A program made the translations under genes and the position numbers. Below are positions 54,508 to 63,758 of a stretch of DNA of 64,000 bases, in pieces. The notes beneath the pieces were generated by a model, which ran no database searches, was not told where the DNA came from, and saw only the letters and a list, made by a program, of their open reading frames with translations. The stretch is taken from positions 154,231 to 218,230 of the forward strand of contig JAUNHW010000001.1 of the NCBI GenBank assembly GCA_030523775.1, given 5' to 3'. The DNA is from Akkermansia sp. (GTDB lineage: Bacteria > Verrucomicrobiota > Verrucomicrobiia > Verrucomicrobiales > Akkermansiaceae). Every line of letters starts with the position of its first letter. Positions within the stretch are counted from its first letter, which is position 1.

Positions 54508-55347
54508 TCAGCGGGAGAGTACGTGTTTCCGCCAGTGTTGCAGGGCCTCCATGAGACCGCCGCGCGGGGCTATGAAACCGCCGTGGGCTTGGAGGAAATC
54601 CAGCACCTCCGGGTGGGCTTCCCCGGGAGCGGCGCAGAAGCCGCCGGGGAAGGCGCGGAACATGTCCAGGTCGTTGTGTCCATCTCCTACCATGGCCACG
54701 TGATCCTGCGCCACGTTCCAGCGGGCGGCCACGTATTGCAGGGCGGTACCCTTGTTGAAGCGGGCATCGGAGAGGCGCATGTAGCGGCCTGCGCGCTGCA
54801 TGGCCACGTTGTCCCAAGCGTTCAGGAAGGGGGCAATCAAGTCCGCGAGGATGTTCATGGTGTCCACGTCCTCCGCCTCGATGGAGAGCGGGTCTGCGTG
54901 GGAGAAGCGCCACAGGAGGGTGGGATAGCGGTGGCGCAGGGCGTTCATGAATTCCCCGTAGGGGGCGGTAAGGGCGTTGCGGAGCTCCAGCGTGGCGAGC
55001 TGCGCCTGCTCGTTGTGCTCCGCGGCGGGTTGCAGGCGCCCCTCGTCGTCCGCCATGTACACGTAGCGCTCGCAGGTGCAGATGAAATCCGGGAGGAAGG
55101 GGGAATCCTGGGAAAAATCCTCCCAGAAGTACGGCAGGTCACGCCCGGTGTTCACGCCCCAGCGCACGCCCAGGTTGCGCAGGCGCAGCATCAGGCCGAA
55201 GAAGCCGGGGTCTATGGGAGCGGGGGAATCCAGATCCGCAGAGCGCAGCGTGCCATCGTAATCAAGCGCGAGCAACCAGCGGCACGAGCCGATGAAAGCC
55301 GGGGCGAGCCCCGGGGGAGACTCCCCTTCTCTAACGTCGTTTGGCAT
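54508..55347 (-). CDS. HAD-superfamily (type IIB) phosphatase
   Basis: This 279-residue enzyme shows the HAD nucleophile motif LDYDGTLRS (about 28-36), motif II NTGRD, a type IIB cap, motif III Lys in FNKGTALQYVA and motif IV VGDGHNDLDMF. Sugar phosphates such as sucrose or trehalose phosphate are usual substrates of this subtype; the real one is unknown. Its start overlaps the end of the OmpA-like gene by 17 nt. It is the last gene of a three-gene leftward operon (hydrolase, OmpA-like, HAD). Confidence 0.82.
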   Translation of the reverse strand: MPNDVREGESPPGLAPAFIGSCRWLLALDYDGTLRSADLDSPAPIDPGFFGLMLRLRNLGVRWGVNTGRDLPYFWEDFSQDSPFLPDFICTCERYVYMADDEGRLQPAAEHNEQAQLATLELRNALTAPYGEFMNALRHRYPTLLWRFSHADPLSIEAEDVDTMNILADLIAPFLNAWDNVAMQRAGRYMRLSDARFNKGTALQYVAARWNVAQDHVAMVGDGHNDLDMFRAFPGGFCAAPGEAHPEVLDFLQAHGGFIAPRGGLMEALQHWRKHVLSR

Positions 55348-56764
55348 TGGTGGGTTTCTTGGCAGCGGGTTTCTTGGCGGCAGGCTTGGGTGCCGCCTTT
55401 GCGGCAGGCTTCTTGGCAGCGGGTTTTGCGCCGGGTTTCTGCGCGGGCTTGGCAGCGGGCTTGGGTGCTGTCTTCACCGGCTTGGAAGCCGGCTTTGCGG
55501 CAGGTTTCTGCGCAGGCTTTTCGGGTGCGGGTTCCATGCCCATGGGCGCGGGGATAAGCTCCTGCGGGGCGGCGGGGGCGGCGGGCGCCTTGCGGGAGGG
55601 CGGCGGCACAGCCGTGGCGGCGGGGGCGGGAACCACCACGCCGGCGGCCATCTGCTCCGCCGCGGGCCGCGTGATATCCACCTTGTGGGAAGCGGGCAGG
55701 AAGCCCGCGGGAATGGTCTCCCCCGGTTTGCGCATATGGATTTCCACGCGGCGGTTGAGAGCCTCTTTCTCGCGGTCTCCGGAAACGGCGACAAGCGGCG
55801 CGTTGTTGCCGCAGGAGCGGATGTAGACGCGGTCCGTGGGGATGCCGTTGCCCTGCAGCCAGGCGCGCACGGCGGCGGCGCGCTGCAGCCCCAGCAGGGC
55901 ATTGTACTCTGCACTGCCTATGCTGTCCGTGTGCCCCTCAATCAGGAAACAGGTCTCCGGGTTCTTGTGGATGAGCGCGGCGAGCTGCAGCATGGAAACG
56001 CGCGCAGAGTTGCGCAGCTTGCACTCGTCGAACCCGAACAGCAGGTCCGCACCCAGGCGCGCCACGCCGGATTTGGCTCCCAGCTCCCGCTCACCCAGCA
56101 GCTCGCTCAGCGCGCGGGTATCCGCCGGCAGGTTGCCCTTGTCCGCCGCGTTCTTGCGGAGGTCCGCATCCAGCTCTGCGGTGGCGGCATCTGCATCCAC
56201 CGGGGGCTTCACGGCGGTATCGTTCATGTTGACGGGTGCGGGGTCATTGAGGGAAAGGGATTCCATCTGCAGCGGCTGCATGGCCACGGCCTGCATATCC
56301 ATGGTGGAGGGCGCTGCGGGCTCTTCCGCGGCGTCCTCCGCCTCCAGCGGGGAGGGCATGTCGATGGTGGCCTGGGTCTCGCCGGGGGCAATTTCCAGCT
56401 CCTCTATCTTGGCATCCAGAATGTCGATTTCGTCCGGCTCGTAGGCAATCTCGTCCATCTCCTGCGGCTCCTGGGCCGCCTCTGCGGCATCCGCCTGAAT
56501 TTCCTCCTCGGGCGCATCGCGCACCACCACGCGCACCTCTGCATCATCCGCGCGCTGCGGCACCAGGTAGCGCTCCAGGCCCAAGCGGAAGGTTTCCGGG
56601 AAGAAGGCGTACGCCAGCAGGTGGAGCAGCACGGCGGCGCTCGCCGCACCGAGCACAATGGGCTTCATGTTGCGCTGGCGCACAAGCTCATAGCCGCGGC
56701 GGCGGCGGTTGCCGATTTTCTCGGCAGCCGCGAGATCGCTGATGCTGGCTGGTTCTGAGGACAC
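55331..56764 (-). CDS. Inner-membrane-anchored OmpA-domain protein with Lys/Ala/Pro tail
   Basis: This 477-residue protein has a basic cytoplasmic N terminus, one membrane helix (about 33-55, IVLGAASAAVLLHLLAYAFF), a long acidic linker (60-240) and an OmpA-like peptidoglycan-binding domain at about 235-345. The key motifs are FGFDECKLRNSA, EGHTDSIGSAEYN and NRRVEIHM. The remaining 130 residues form a low-complexity tail of KPAAKPA-type repeats. The design is TonB/MotB-like: anchored inside, gripping the cell wall. It lies 8 nt after the hydrolase gene and overlaps the HAD gene, so they form one operon. Confidence 0.85.
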   Translation of the reverse strand: MSSEPASISDLAAAEKIGNRRRRGYELVRQRNMKPIVLGAASAAVLLHLLAYAFFPETFRLGLERYLVPQRADDAEVRVVVRDAPEEEIQADAAEAAQEPQEMDEIAYEPDEIDILDAKIEELEIAPGETQATIDMPSPLEAEDAAEEPAAPSTMDMQAVAMQPLQMESLSLNDPAPVNMNDTAVKPPVDADAATAELDADLRKNAADKGNLPADTRALSELLGERELGAKSGVARLGADLLFGFDECKLRNSARVSMLQLAALIHKNPETCFLIEGHTDSIGSAEYNALLGLQRAAAVRAWLQGNGIPTDRVYIRSCGNNAPLVAVSGDREKEALNRRVEIHMRKPGETIPAGFLPASHKVDITRPAAEQMAAGVVVPAPAATAVPPPSRKAPAAPAAPQELIPAPMGMEPAPEKPAQKPAAKPASKPVKTAPKPAAKPAQKPGAKPAAKKPAAKAAPKPAAKKPAAKKPTNAKRR

Positions 56765-56772
56765 GGGTGCGG

Positions 56773-57897
56773 TTAGAGTTGGCTGTCTGCGGCGGGAACG
56801 GGGCGCGGCAGGTCCATGGGCGGCGGGGCGACAACGGCGGGCACCACGGCATCGTTGAGCCAGTGGATGACGCCCACAATGCCCGCCTCATCGTCATTGA
56901 GAAGGCGGATGGTTTCAATGGACACCTGCTCGCGGCCGGAGGGCCCCTCCAGGAGCTCCACCTTGCGCTCGTCGTCGTCCGCATCGTCCTCCTCGTTGCG
57001 TGTGGCCCAGAGCTCGCGCACATCACTGCGCAGGCGGCGGTAGATGGCGGTGGCGTCGTCAATATTGCTCACGGGGCTTCCCTGCACCAGGTTGACCACC
57101 AGCACGGGCACGTTGCGGTTGATTTCGGATGCGCTCTGCACGGGTGCCACATCAAAGCTCTCCATGCCGGTGATGCTGTTGATGCGCATATCCATGAGCT
57201 GGCGCAGGACAATCTTGGAAAGCTTGCCATCGATGAGACGGCCCACGGACTGGCTGAGGGAGGCGAAGGCATCAATGGAGACGAGGCCGCGGATGCGCGG
57301 CTCGTGCGCGGCGGCGCGCAGCAACAGGTTGGCGCCGAACCCCTGCCCCACGGCCACCACCACCGCATGCTCCTTGCCGGAATGCTCTTCCAGAGCGTCA
57401 ATGAGCGCGGGTACGTCCGCCGCCTCCCGCAAGCCGTGCGTGCAATACTCCCGGCAGTCGTCCCTGCCGCGCGGGTTCCAGAGCACGCAGTGCAGGCCCG
57501 CCGCGGTCAGTGATTCCGCCAGCGGCAGCGCAGAGAGGATGCCGTGGTCCCAATCCACGCACACCAGCGCGTAGTCTATGTGGCCGAGGGCATCCGCGGG
57601 GTGGTTGGCGAGCTCGCCCATAACGGTGAGCTGGCGGGAGCTTTCCTCCCCCTCCTTCCACACCTCCACCGCCTGGATGGGCGCATTGTCCCACCCGGTG
57701 AAGGTGAAGGGGCGCAGCGCGAGCCCCTGCACTGCCGCGGGCATGGAATCATACCCCGCGTATGCCGGGTTCACGGGCTTGAGCAGCGGCTGCACGCGGT
57801 TGTCCACACAGCGCCACAGCCACACCCCGCCGCAGACAAGCGCCGCCGCGAGCGTGACCAGGCTCCATGCCAGAAAGCTGTGCCCCTTCTTTCTCAT
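56773..57897 (-). CDS. Membrane-anchored alpha/beta-hydrolase-like protein
   Basis: This 374-residue protein has an N-terminal membrane anchor (FLAWSLVTLAAALVCGGVWLW) and a domain with alpha/beta-hydrolase features: CVDWDHGILSALPLAESL, a CVLWNPRGRDDCREY strand-loop, and VVAVGQGFGANLLLRAAA. In the last of these the nucleophile elbow GxSxG reads GQGFG, so the catalytic Ser is missing. It may be a non-catalytic binding protein. ATG 57897 follows TAAAAT by 10 nt. It leads the operon with the OmpA-like and HAD genes. Confidence 0.65.
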   Translation of the reverse strand: MRKKGHSFLAWSLVTLAAALVCGGVWLWRCVDNRVQPLLKPVNPAYAGYDSMPAAVQGLALRPFTFTGWDNAPIQAVEVWKEGEESSRQLTVMGELANHPADALGHIDYALVCVDWDHGILSALPLAESLTAAGLHCVLWNPRGRDDCREYCTHGLREAADVPALIDALEEHSGKEHAVVVAVGQGFGANLLLRAAAHEPRIRGLVSIDAFASLSQSVGRLIDGKLSKIVLRQLMDMRINSITGMESFDVAPVQSASEINRNVPVLVVNLVQGSPVSNIDDATAIYRRLRSDVRELWATRNEEDDADDDERKVELLEGPSGREQVSIETIRLLNDDEAGIVGVIHWLNDAVVPAVVAPPPMDLPRPVPAADSQL

Positions 57898-57907
57898 GCC
57901 CGCGCGT

Positions 57908-57936
57908 ATTTTACCACCCGCCGCCAAGCGCGGCAA
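57908..57936 (-). promoter_or_regulatory. Promoter of the hydrolase-OmpA-HAD operon
   Basis: TTGCCG (57931-57936), 17 nt, TAAAAT (57908-57913), then 10 nt to ATG 57897. Confidence 0.65.
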
Positions 57937-58070
57937 CGCCAAAGTGGATTTGCAATTTGCAATAATGCGCACCGCGAGTGGCGGGGAGCAACCGATGCAT
58001 GGCACCAATCCGTCCCCACCGCCGATTTTGATGCCGTGGCCTGTTTTTTTCGCTGGCGTGAAAAAAATGC

Positions 58071-58100
58071 TTGACTTGGCACGGTGAAAGGGGGTAATAT
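58071..58100 (+). promoter_or_regulatory. Promoter of the structured RNA upstream of asnS
   Basis: TTGACT (58071-58076), 18 nt, TAATAT (58095-58100). Transcription should start near 58106. Just upstream (58043-58068) lies an imperfect T-run/A-run inverted repeat. Confidence 0.6.
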
Positions 58101-58105
58101 GCGCC

Positions 58106-58209
58106 TGTCTACGGGACCGGACGTAAAATTGGTCTCCGGGCTCGCAAGAGTCCGATTCATAGGGTAGTTGGGCACCCAGGGGCTTCGGCCCCTGGGTGAC
58201 TTCCTTTTC
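58106..58209 (+). ncRNA. Candidate structured RNA (sRNA or asnS leader)
   Basis: Between its own promoter and a strong terminator lies about 100 nt without an ORF. By eye it folds into three helices. CTAC (58109-58112) with GTAG (58164-58167) closes a junction. GGGACC pairs with GGTCTCC (58113-58137). GGGCTC pairs with GAGTCC (58138-58153) across a GCAA tetraloop. The terminator hairpin follows. The end lies about 80 nt before asnS. It could be an independent small RNA or an attenuating leader. It does not match T-box, SRP, 6S or any other family I could call to mind. Confidence 0.5.
58173..58209 (+). terminator. UUCG-capped terminator of the structured RNA
   Basis: An 11-bp perfect stem (CACCCAGGGGC with GCCCCTGGGTG) around a TTCG loop is followed by a T-rich tract (ACTTCCTTTTC). 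Confidence 0.8.
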
Positions 58210-58288
58210 AGGGGGGGGCGCGTGGTTTCTCTTTTTTCTCGCCAAGGCGGGGGCGCGGGGGTAAGATAGAGGGTAACATTACGTAACC

Positions 58289-59656
<1,368 letters not shown>

Positions 59657-59668
59657 CACCCGCCGTTC

Positions 59669-60865
59669 ATGAAGTCGCGCGCGGAGGAGCTGGAGGAGTG
59701 GGGCACCGATGTGATATTCGGGCGCGCCCGCGGCTTCCGCGCGTGGGCCATGCGGGGCATCCTGCGCGTGGGCTCCTGGTTCTTCCGCGCCGTGGTGGGC
59801 GCGCGCCTCTACCTGTTCCGCCGCCGCATCAAAACCGTGCACTACCTGGGCACGCTCACCATCAGCGTGGGCAACATCACCGCCGGCGGCACAGGCAAAA
59901 CCCCCGTGGTGGAGCTCCTCTCACGCACGCTCGCCGCACGCGGCAGGAAGTGCGCCATCCTCACCCGCGGCTACAAGAGCAAGCCCCTGCGCCACCCCCA
60001 GGTGTGGCTGGACAAGGACGGACGCCGCCTGCGCAACATCCCCAAGATTGCCAGCGACGGCACCAACCGCAAGCTCAACCCGCACTACGCCGGGGACGAG
60101 CCGTTCATGCTGGCGCGCAACCTGGACGGCGTGGCCGTGCTGGTGGACAAGGACCGCGTGAAATCCGGCATCTTCGCCATCGAGCAGCTGGGGTGCAACA
60201 CCCTCATCCTGGACGACGGCATGCAGTACCTGAAACTGCGGCACGAGATAGACATCGTGCTGGTGGACTGCGGGTTCCCCTTCGGCACGGGCGCCCTGCT
60301 GCCGCGCGGCACCATGCGCGAGCCCCGCACCAGCCTGAAGCGCGCCAGCTACATCATCCTCACCAAGAGCGGCGGCAAGCCGCAGGACGAGCTCATCGCC
60401 ACCATCCGCAAGTACAACCGCGTGGCGGACATCATCGTCACCAACCACGCCCCCGCCTACCTGGAGAACATCTTCACCAGGGAGAGGAAAGAGCTTTCCT
60501 TCCTGGACGGCAAGTACGTGGCCTGCCTGAGCGGAATCGCACGCCCGGAGAGTTTTGAATGCCTGGTGGAGCAGCAGGGCGCGCATGTGGAAATACGCCG
60601 CAGATACCCGGACCACCACTGGTTCGACCAGCAGGAGCTGGAGGCATTCGTGCAGCGCTGCGCAGACCGCGCGCTGGACGCCATCATCACCACGGAGAAG
60701 GACGCCGTGCGCTTCCTGGAGCCGGATGAGATGGACGTGCCCATCTATTTCCTGCGCATCGAGATTGACATCCTGGAGGGGCGCGACAAGTGGGACCGCA
60801 TGATCGACCGCATCTGCGCCGTTGCAGAGGAAAAGCCCGCCCCGGAATGGGGGGATGTACTGTAA
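59669..60865 (+). CDS. lpxK: Tetraacyldisaccharide 4'-kinase
   Basis: This 398-residue inner-membrane-associated kinase phosphorylates the 4' position of the lipid A precursor. The P-loop is NITAGGTGKTPVVE (about 68-81). ILTRGYKSK and the metal-site region ILDDGMQ (about 189-195) are typical of LpxK, as is MREPRTSLKRA. The N-terminal amphipathic/membrane part (RGILRVGSWFFRAVVGARLYLF) is present. It is somewhat longer than the E. coli enzyme. It lies 12 nt after asnS; a secreted-protein gene follows after 15 nt. Confidence 0.94.
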   Translation: MKSRAEELEEWGTDVIFGRARGFRAWAMRGILRVGSWFFRAVVGARLYLFRRRIKTVHYLGTLTISVGNITAGGTGKTPVVELLSRTLAARGRKCAILTRGYKSKPLRHPQVWLDKDGRRLRNIPKIASDGTNRKLNPHYAGDEPFMLARNLDGVAVLVDKDRVKSGIFAIEQLGCNTLILDDGMQYLKLRHEIDIVLVDCGFPFGTGALLPRGTMREPRTSLKRASYIILTKSGGKPQDELIATIRKYNRVADIIVTNHAPAYLENIFTRERKELSFLDGKYVACLSGIARPESFECLVEQQGAHVEIRRRYPDHHWFDQQELEAFVQRCADRALDAIITTEKDAVRFLEPDEMDVPIYFLRIEIDILEGRDKWDRMIDRICAVAEEKPAPEWGDVL

Positions 60866-60880
60866 CCCGATTTGCCAACC

Positions 60881-61423
60881 ATGAAAATAGCCCTTGCCTC
60901 CCTTGCGCTCGCCGCGCTCATGGCACCCGCCACCGCAGAGCCACAAAGCAGCGCCCCCGCCCACCCCGTGCCCGTGGAGGCAACGGCGGACGCCCCGCCG
61001 TCCGTCAACGGCAAGACCCTGAAGTTCCAATACGGCCGCCGTGCAGCCGTGCGCTGCCGGGAGCTCCTGCCCAGCGGCACCCCCACTCCGTGGGGAGGAT
61101 TGCAGAGGCCGCCGGGCGTTTTCGAATCGTGGGATGGTTGGTACGGGCTGGTGGGTGGCGCCGCCTACGAGTACACCTTCTCCGCCCGCAACACCTGCAC
61201 CATCACGGAGCCCGGCAACCCGCCCACCCGCGTCTCCGCCACCTATTTCAAGACCGCCAAGGGGGAGGCCACCGTGCAGGTGGTCAAGCAGGCGCCGGAT
61301 GGCGGCGGCCAGGCGGAATACCGCCTCACCTTCACCACCCCCACCTCCGGGGTCGCCACCTGCCGCATCCGCGAAATGTCGCGCGAGACGGAGATGGTCA
61401 ATATCCACTTCACGCTGGAATAA
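60881..61423 (+). CDS. Hypothetical secreted protein
   Basis: This 180-residue protein has a signal peptide (MKIALASLALAALMAPATAE). The mature part is beta-rich and includes three cysteines (near 60, 111 and 166). FESWDGWYGLVGGAAYEYTF and a C-terminal strand NIHFTLE are recognisable only as generic beta structure; I do not recognise a family. It starts 15 nt after lpxK and may be on the same transcript, although nothing links it to lipid A. ATG 60881 is preferred over a TTG three codons upstream because it begins the signal peptide. Confidence 0.6.
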   Translation: MKIALASLALAALMAPATAEPQSSAPAHPVPVEATADAPPSVNGKTLKFQYGRRAAVRCRELLPSGTPTPWGGLQRPPGVFESWDGWYGLVGGAAYEYTFSARNTCTITEPGNPPTRVSATYFKTAKGEATVQVVKQAPDGGGQAEYRLTFTTPTSGVATCRIREMSRETEMVNIHFTLE

Positions 61424-61478
61424 ATACCTGCGCCCCGTGCGCCTGCACAGTAGAAAGACAACCCACCATCCCACCACT

Positions 61479-61883
61479 ATGAAAACAATCGCACTCCTGC
61501 TCATCGCCTCCTCCTTCGCCCTGGCAGACTCCCCCCGCTTCTACAACGGCAGCGGCGGCTACGAGGGTTCCTCCTCCACCAGCGGCGACACCACGCGCTA
61601 CTACGACAAGACCGGCTCCTACCAAGGCTCCGCCCAGCGCTCCGGCAACACCACCCGCTACTACGACAGGTCCGGCTCGCTCATCGGCACCGCCACGGAG
61701 AGCGGCGGCACCACCAGGTACTACGACAAGACAGGCTCCTACCAAGGCTCCTCCTCCTCCAGCAGCGGCACCACACGGTACTACGACAAGACCGGCTCCT
61801 ACAAGGGCTCTGCCTCCTCCTCCGGCGGCACCACGCGGTACTACGACAAGACCGGCTCCTACAAGGGCTCCAAGAGCAACTGA
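61479..61883 (+). CDS. Secreted protein made of 20-residue tandem repeats
   Basis: This 134-residue protein consists of a signal peptide (MKTIALLLIASSFALA) and about five and a half copies of a 20-residue unit, TRYYDKTGSYQGSAQRSGNT and variants. At DNA level the units recur every 60 bp from 61593 to about 61880. The repeat, an aromatic-Asp-x-x-Gly turn, resembles small bacterial secreted proteins with FYD-x-x-G repeats of unknown function. Near-identical repeats invite copy-number change by recombination. No promoter is obvious; it follows the previous gene after 55 nt. Confidence 0.8.
   Translation: MKTIALLLIASSFALADSPRFYNGSGGYEGSSSTSGDTTRYYDKTGSYQGSAQRSGNTTRYYDRSGSLIGTATESGGTTRYYDKTGSYQGSSSSSSGTTRYYDKTGSYKGSASSSGGTTRYYDKTGSYKGSKSN
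61536..61880 (+). repeat. 60-bp tandem repeats within the secreted-repeat gene
   Basis: Units begin at 61593, 61653, 61713, 61773 and 61833, each starting with a Thr-Arg-Tyr-Tyr-Asp codon block. The first partial unit at 61536 is more divergent. Confidence 0.85.
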
Positions 61884-61994
61884 CGCTTTGCCGGATTGAT
61901 ATTACGCCCCCCCGCTGGGCGGAACGCCTGCCCGGCATTCCGTGCGCGGGTGCGCAAAATCATGTGGATACCCGCAATTTTGGCACAAGGTTGT

Positions 61995-62023
61995 TTGACA
62001 CGCGCGCGCGAGAGGGGTATACT
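61995..62023 (+). promoter_or_regulatory. Promoter of plsY-gpsA
   Basis: Perfect TTGACA (61995-62000), 17 nt, TATACT (62018-62023), then 9 nt to ATG 62033. Confidence 0.8.
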
Positions 62024-62032
62024 CTATGCCGC

Positions 62033-62689
62033 ATGGTGGAGAACATCCTGTACATTCTGGCGGCGTATTTGATTGGCTCCATCCCCTTCGGGTATCTGGC
62101 GGGGAGGTTGCGCGGTGTGGATTTGCGCGAGCACGGGTCCTGCAACATAGGGGCCACAAACGCCATCCGCGTGCTGGGCAAGGCGTGGGGCATCCCGGTG
62201 TTCATCCTGGACTTCCTGAAGGGCTATGTTCCGCTGCTGCTCATGAAACTGCACCTGGGCGGAGACGCCACGCAGTTCTGCGCGGGTGACATGGGGTGGT
62301 TCCTGGGGGTGCTCATGGCTCTGATCCTGGGGCACACGTACACCTGCTACCTGGGGTTCAAGGGCGGCAAGGGCGTGGCCACCACGGCGGGGTGCATGAT
62401 GGCGCTCTCGCCCATGCTGCTCGGGCTGGCGCTGGGCGTGTGGATTTTGATGATGGTGCTCACGCGCTGGGTGTCCCTCTCCAGCATGGTGGCCGCCGTG
62501 GCCATGGTGCTCACGGGCATGTACGAGTTCTGGTGGGCGGACGGCGCGCTGAGTGTGCCGGACATGATGCTCATCGGCCTGCTGGCGCTCATCTGCGTTC
62601 TCATCATTGTGAAGCACCGCGCCAACATCACCCGCATTCTCAACGGCACGGAACCGAAAGCCTTTTCCCATTCCAACAAACAAGACTGA
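62033..62689 (+). CDS. plsY: Acyl-phosphate:glycerol-3-phosphate acyltransferase PlsY
   Basis: This 218-residue inner-membrane enzyme makes lysophosphatidic acid from acyl-phosphate and glycerol 3-phosphate. It shows SIPFGYLAGRLRGVDLREHG (about 18-37), then GATNAIRVLGK, and the second motif FKGGKGVATTAG, with about five or six membrane helices. ATG 62033 gives the usual N terminus; an upstream in-frame ATG at 61964 lies before the promoter. gpsA follows 4 nt later, and its product makes the glycerol 3-phosphate that PlsY uses. Confidence 0.93.
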   Translation: MVENILYILAAYLIGSIPFGYLAGRLRGVDLREHGSCNIGATNAIRVLGKAWGIPVFILDFLKGYVPLLLMKLHLGGDATQFCAGDMGWFLGVLMALILGHTYTCYLGFKGGKGVATTAGCMMALSPMLLGLALGVWILMMVLTRWVSLSSMVAAVAMVLTGMYEFWWADGALSVPDMMLIGLLALICVLIIVKHRANITRILNGTEPKAFSHSNKQD

Positions 62690-62693
62690 CGTT

Positions 62694-63707
62694 ATGCAAC
62701 GCATTTTCCACAAGACAGCCATTATCGGCGCCGGGGCCTGGGGCACCGCGCTGGCCTTCACCGCCGCCCAGGGCGGAGCGGACGTGGTGCTCTGGACCAA
62801 CCGCGAGGTGGAGGCAGCCATCATCCGCGAAACCCGCATGGGGCTCCGCCCCGTGGAGGGCGCGCGCCCGCTGCCGCCCAACGTGCTGGTGAGCAGCGAC
62901 TGGGCGGACGTGGCCGGGGCGGACCTGGTTCTGGTGGTGGTGCCCAGCGTGGTGATGCGCGGCGTGGCGGAATCGCTGGGCCAGGTGCGCCTGGCGGAGC
63001 ACGCGGTGGTGATGAACTGCAGCAAGGGCATTGAGAAGGACACCAACATGCTGATGAGCGAAATCCTGCAGGAGAAGCTCACCTGCCCGGTGGGTGCGCT
63101 CTCCGGGCCCAACCACGCGGAGGACATTGTGCTGGGGCTGCCCAGCCTCACCCTGGTGGGATTCGCGGACATGGAGATTGCCAAGGCCGTGCAGCAGCGC
63201 CTCTCCACGGAATTCTTCCGCATCTACACCTCCACGGATGTGGTGGGCATGCAGCTGGGCGGCGCCTTGAAGAACGTCTTCGCCCTGGCTTGCGGCATCT
63301 GCGCCGGCCTGGGGCTGGGCGACAACGCGCGCGCCGCGCTGGCCACGCGCGGGCTGGCGGAAATGACCCGCATAGGCCTGGCCCGCGGCGGCAAGATAGA
63401 CACCTTCATGGGGCTCTCCGGCATGGGTGACCTGGTGGTCACCTGCTACTCCGAGCACAGCCGCAACCTCACCGCCGGGCGCCTTATCGCCAAGGGCGTG
63501 CCGCTGGATGAGTGCGCGCAGCGCGTAGGCCAGGTGGTGGAGGGTATCCCGAACACGCTCTCCACCTACCAGCTGGCCCGCAAGCTAGACGTGCGCACCC
63601 CGCTCATCGACGGCATGTACGAGGTCATCTACAACGGCTGCCCCGCCACAGACGCGCTCGCCGCGCTCATGAGCCGAGACCTGCGCGAGGAGGACGTGCG
63701 CAACTGA
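62694..63707 (+). CDS. gpsA: NAD(P)H-dependent glycerol-3-phosphate dehydrogenase
   Basis: This 337-residue enzyme reduces dihydroxyacetone phosphate to sn-glycerol 3-phosphate for phospholipids. It shows the Rossmann motif IIGAGAWGTALA (about 10-21), CSKGIEKDT and LSGPNHAEDI. The catalytic Lys lies in GGALKNVFALACGI, and the substrate loop is FMGLSGMGDLVVTC. Length is normal. It is coupled to plsY at 4 nt, a functional pair. Confidence 0.95.
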   Translation: MQRIFHKTAIIGAGAWGTALAFTAAQGGADVVLWTNREVEAAIIRETRMGLRPVEGARPLPPNVLVSSDWADVAGADLVLVVVPSVVMRGVAESLGQVRLAEHAVVMNCSKGIEKDTNMLMSEILQEKLTCPVGALSGPNHAEDIVLGLPSLTLVGFADMEIAKAVQQRLSTEFFRIYTSTDVVGMQLGGALKNVFALACGICAGLGLGDNARAALATRGLAEMTRIGLARGGKIDTFMGLSGMGDLVVTCYSEHSRNLTAGRLIAKGVPLDECAQRVGQVVEGIPNTLSTYQLARKLDVRTPLIDGMYEVIYNGCPATDALAALMSRDLREEDVRN

Positions 63708-63758
63708 CGCACGCCGCCCGTTGAATCCCGCCGCCCCACAACGCCCTACACGGATAGC

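Noticed and set aside
58106..58209. T-box leader for asnS
   Set aside because: There is no AGGGTGGNACCGCG T-box element and no specifier-type stem holding an Asn codon; T-boxes are also rare outside Firmicutes and relatives.
58106..58209. 4.5S SRP RNA, 6S RNA or tmRNA
   Set aside because: No GGTCAGG...GGAAGGAAGCAG core, the length is too small for 6S or tmRNA, and no tRNA-like end is present.
61593..61880. CRISPR array
   Set aside because: The 60-bp periodic sequence is in frame and encodes protein repeats without spacers.
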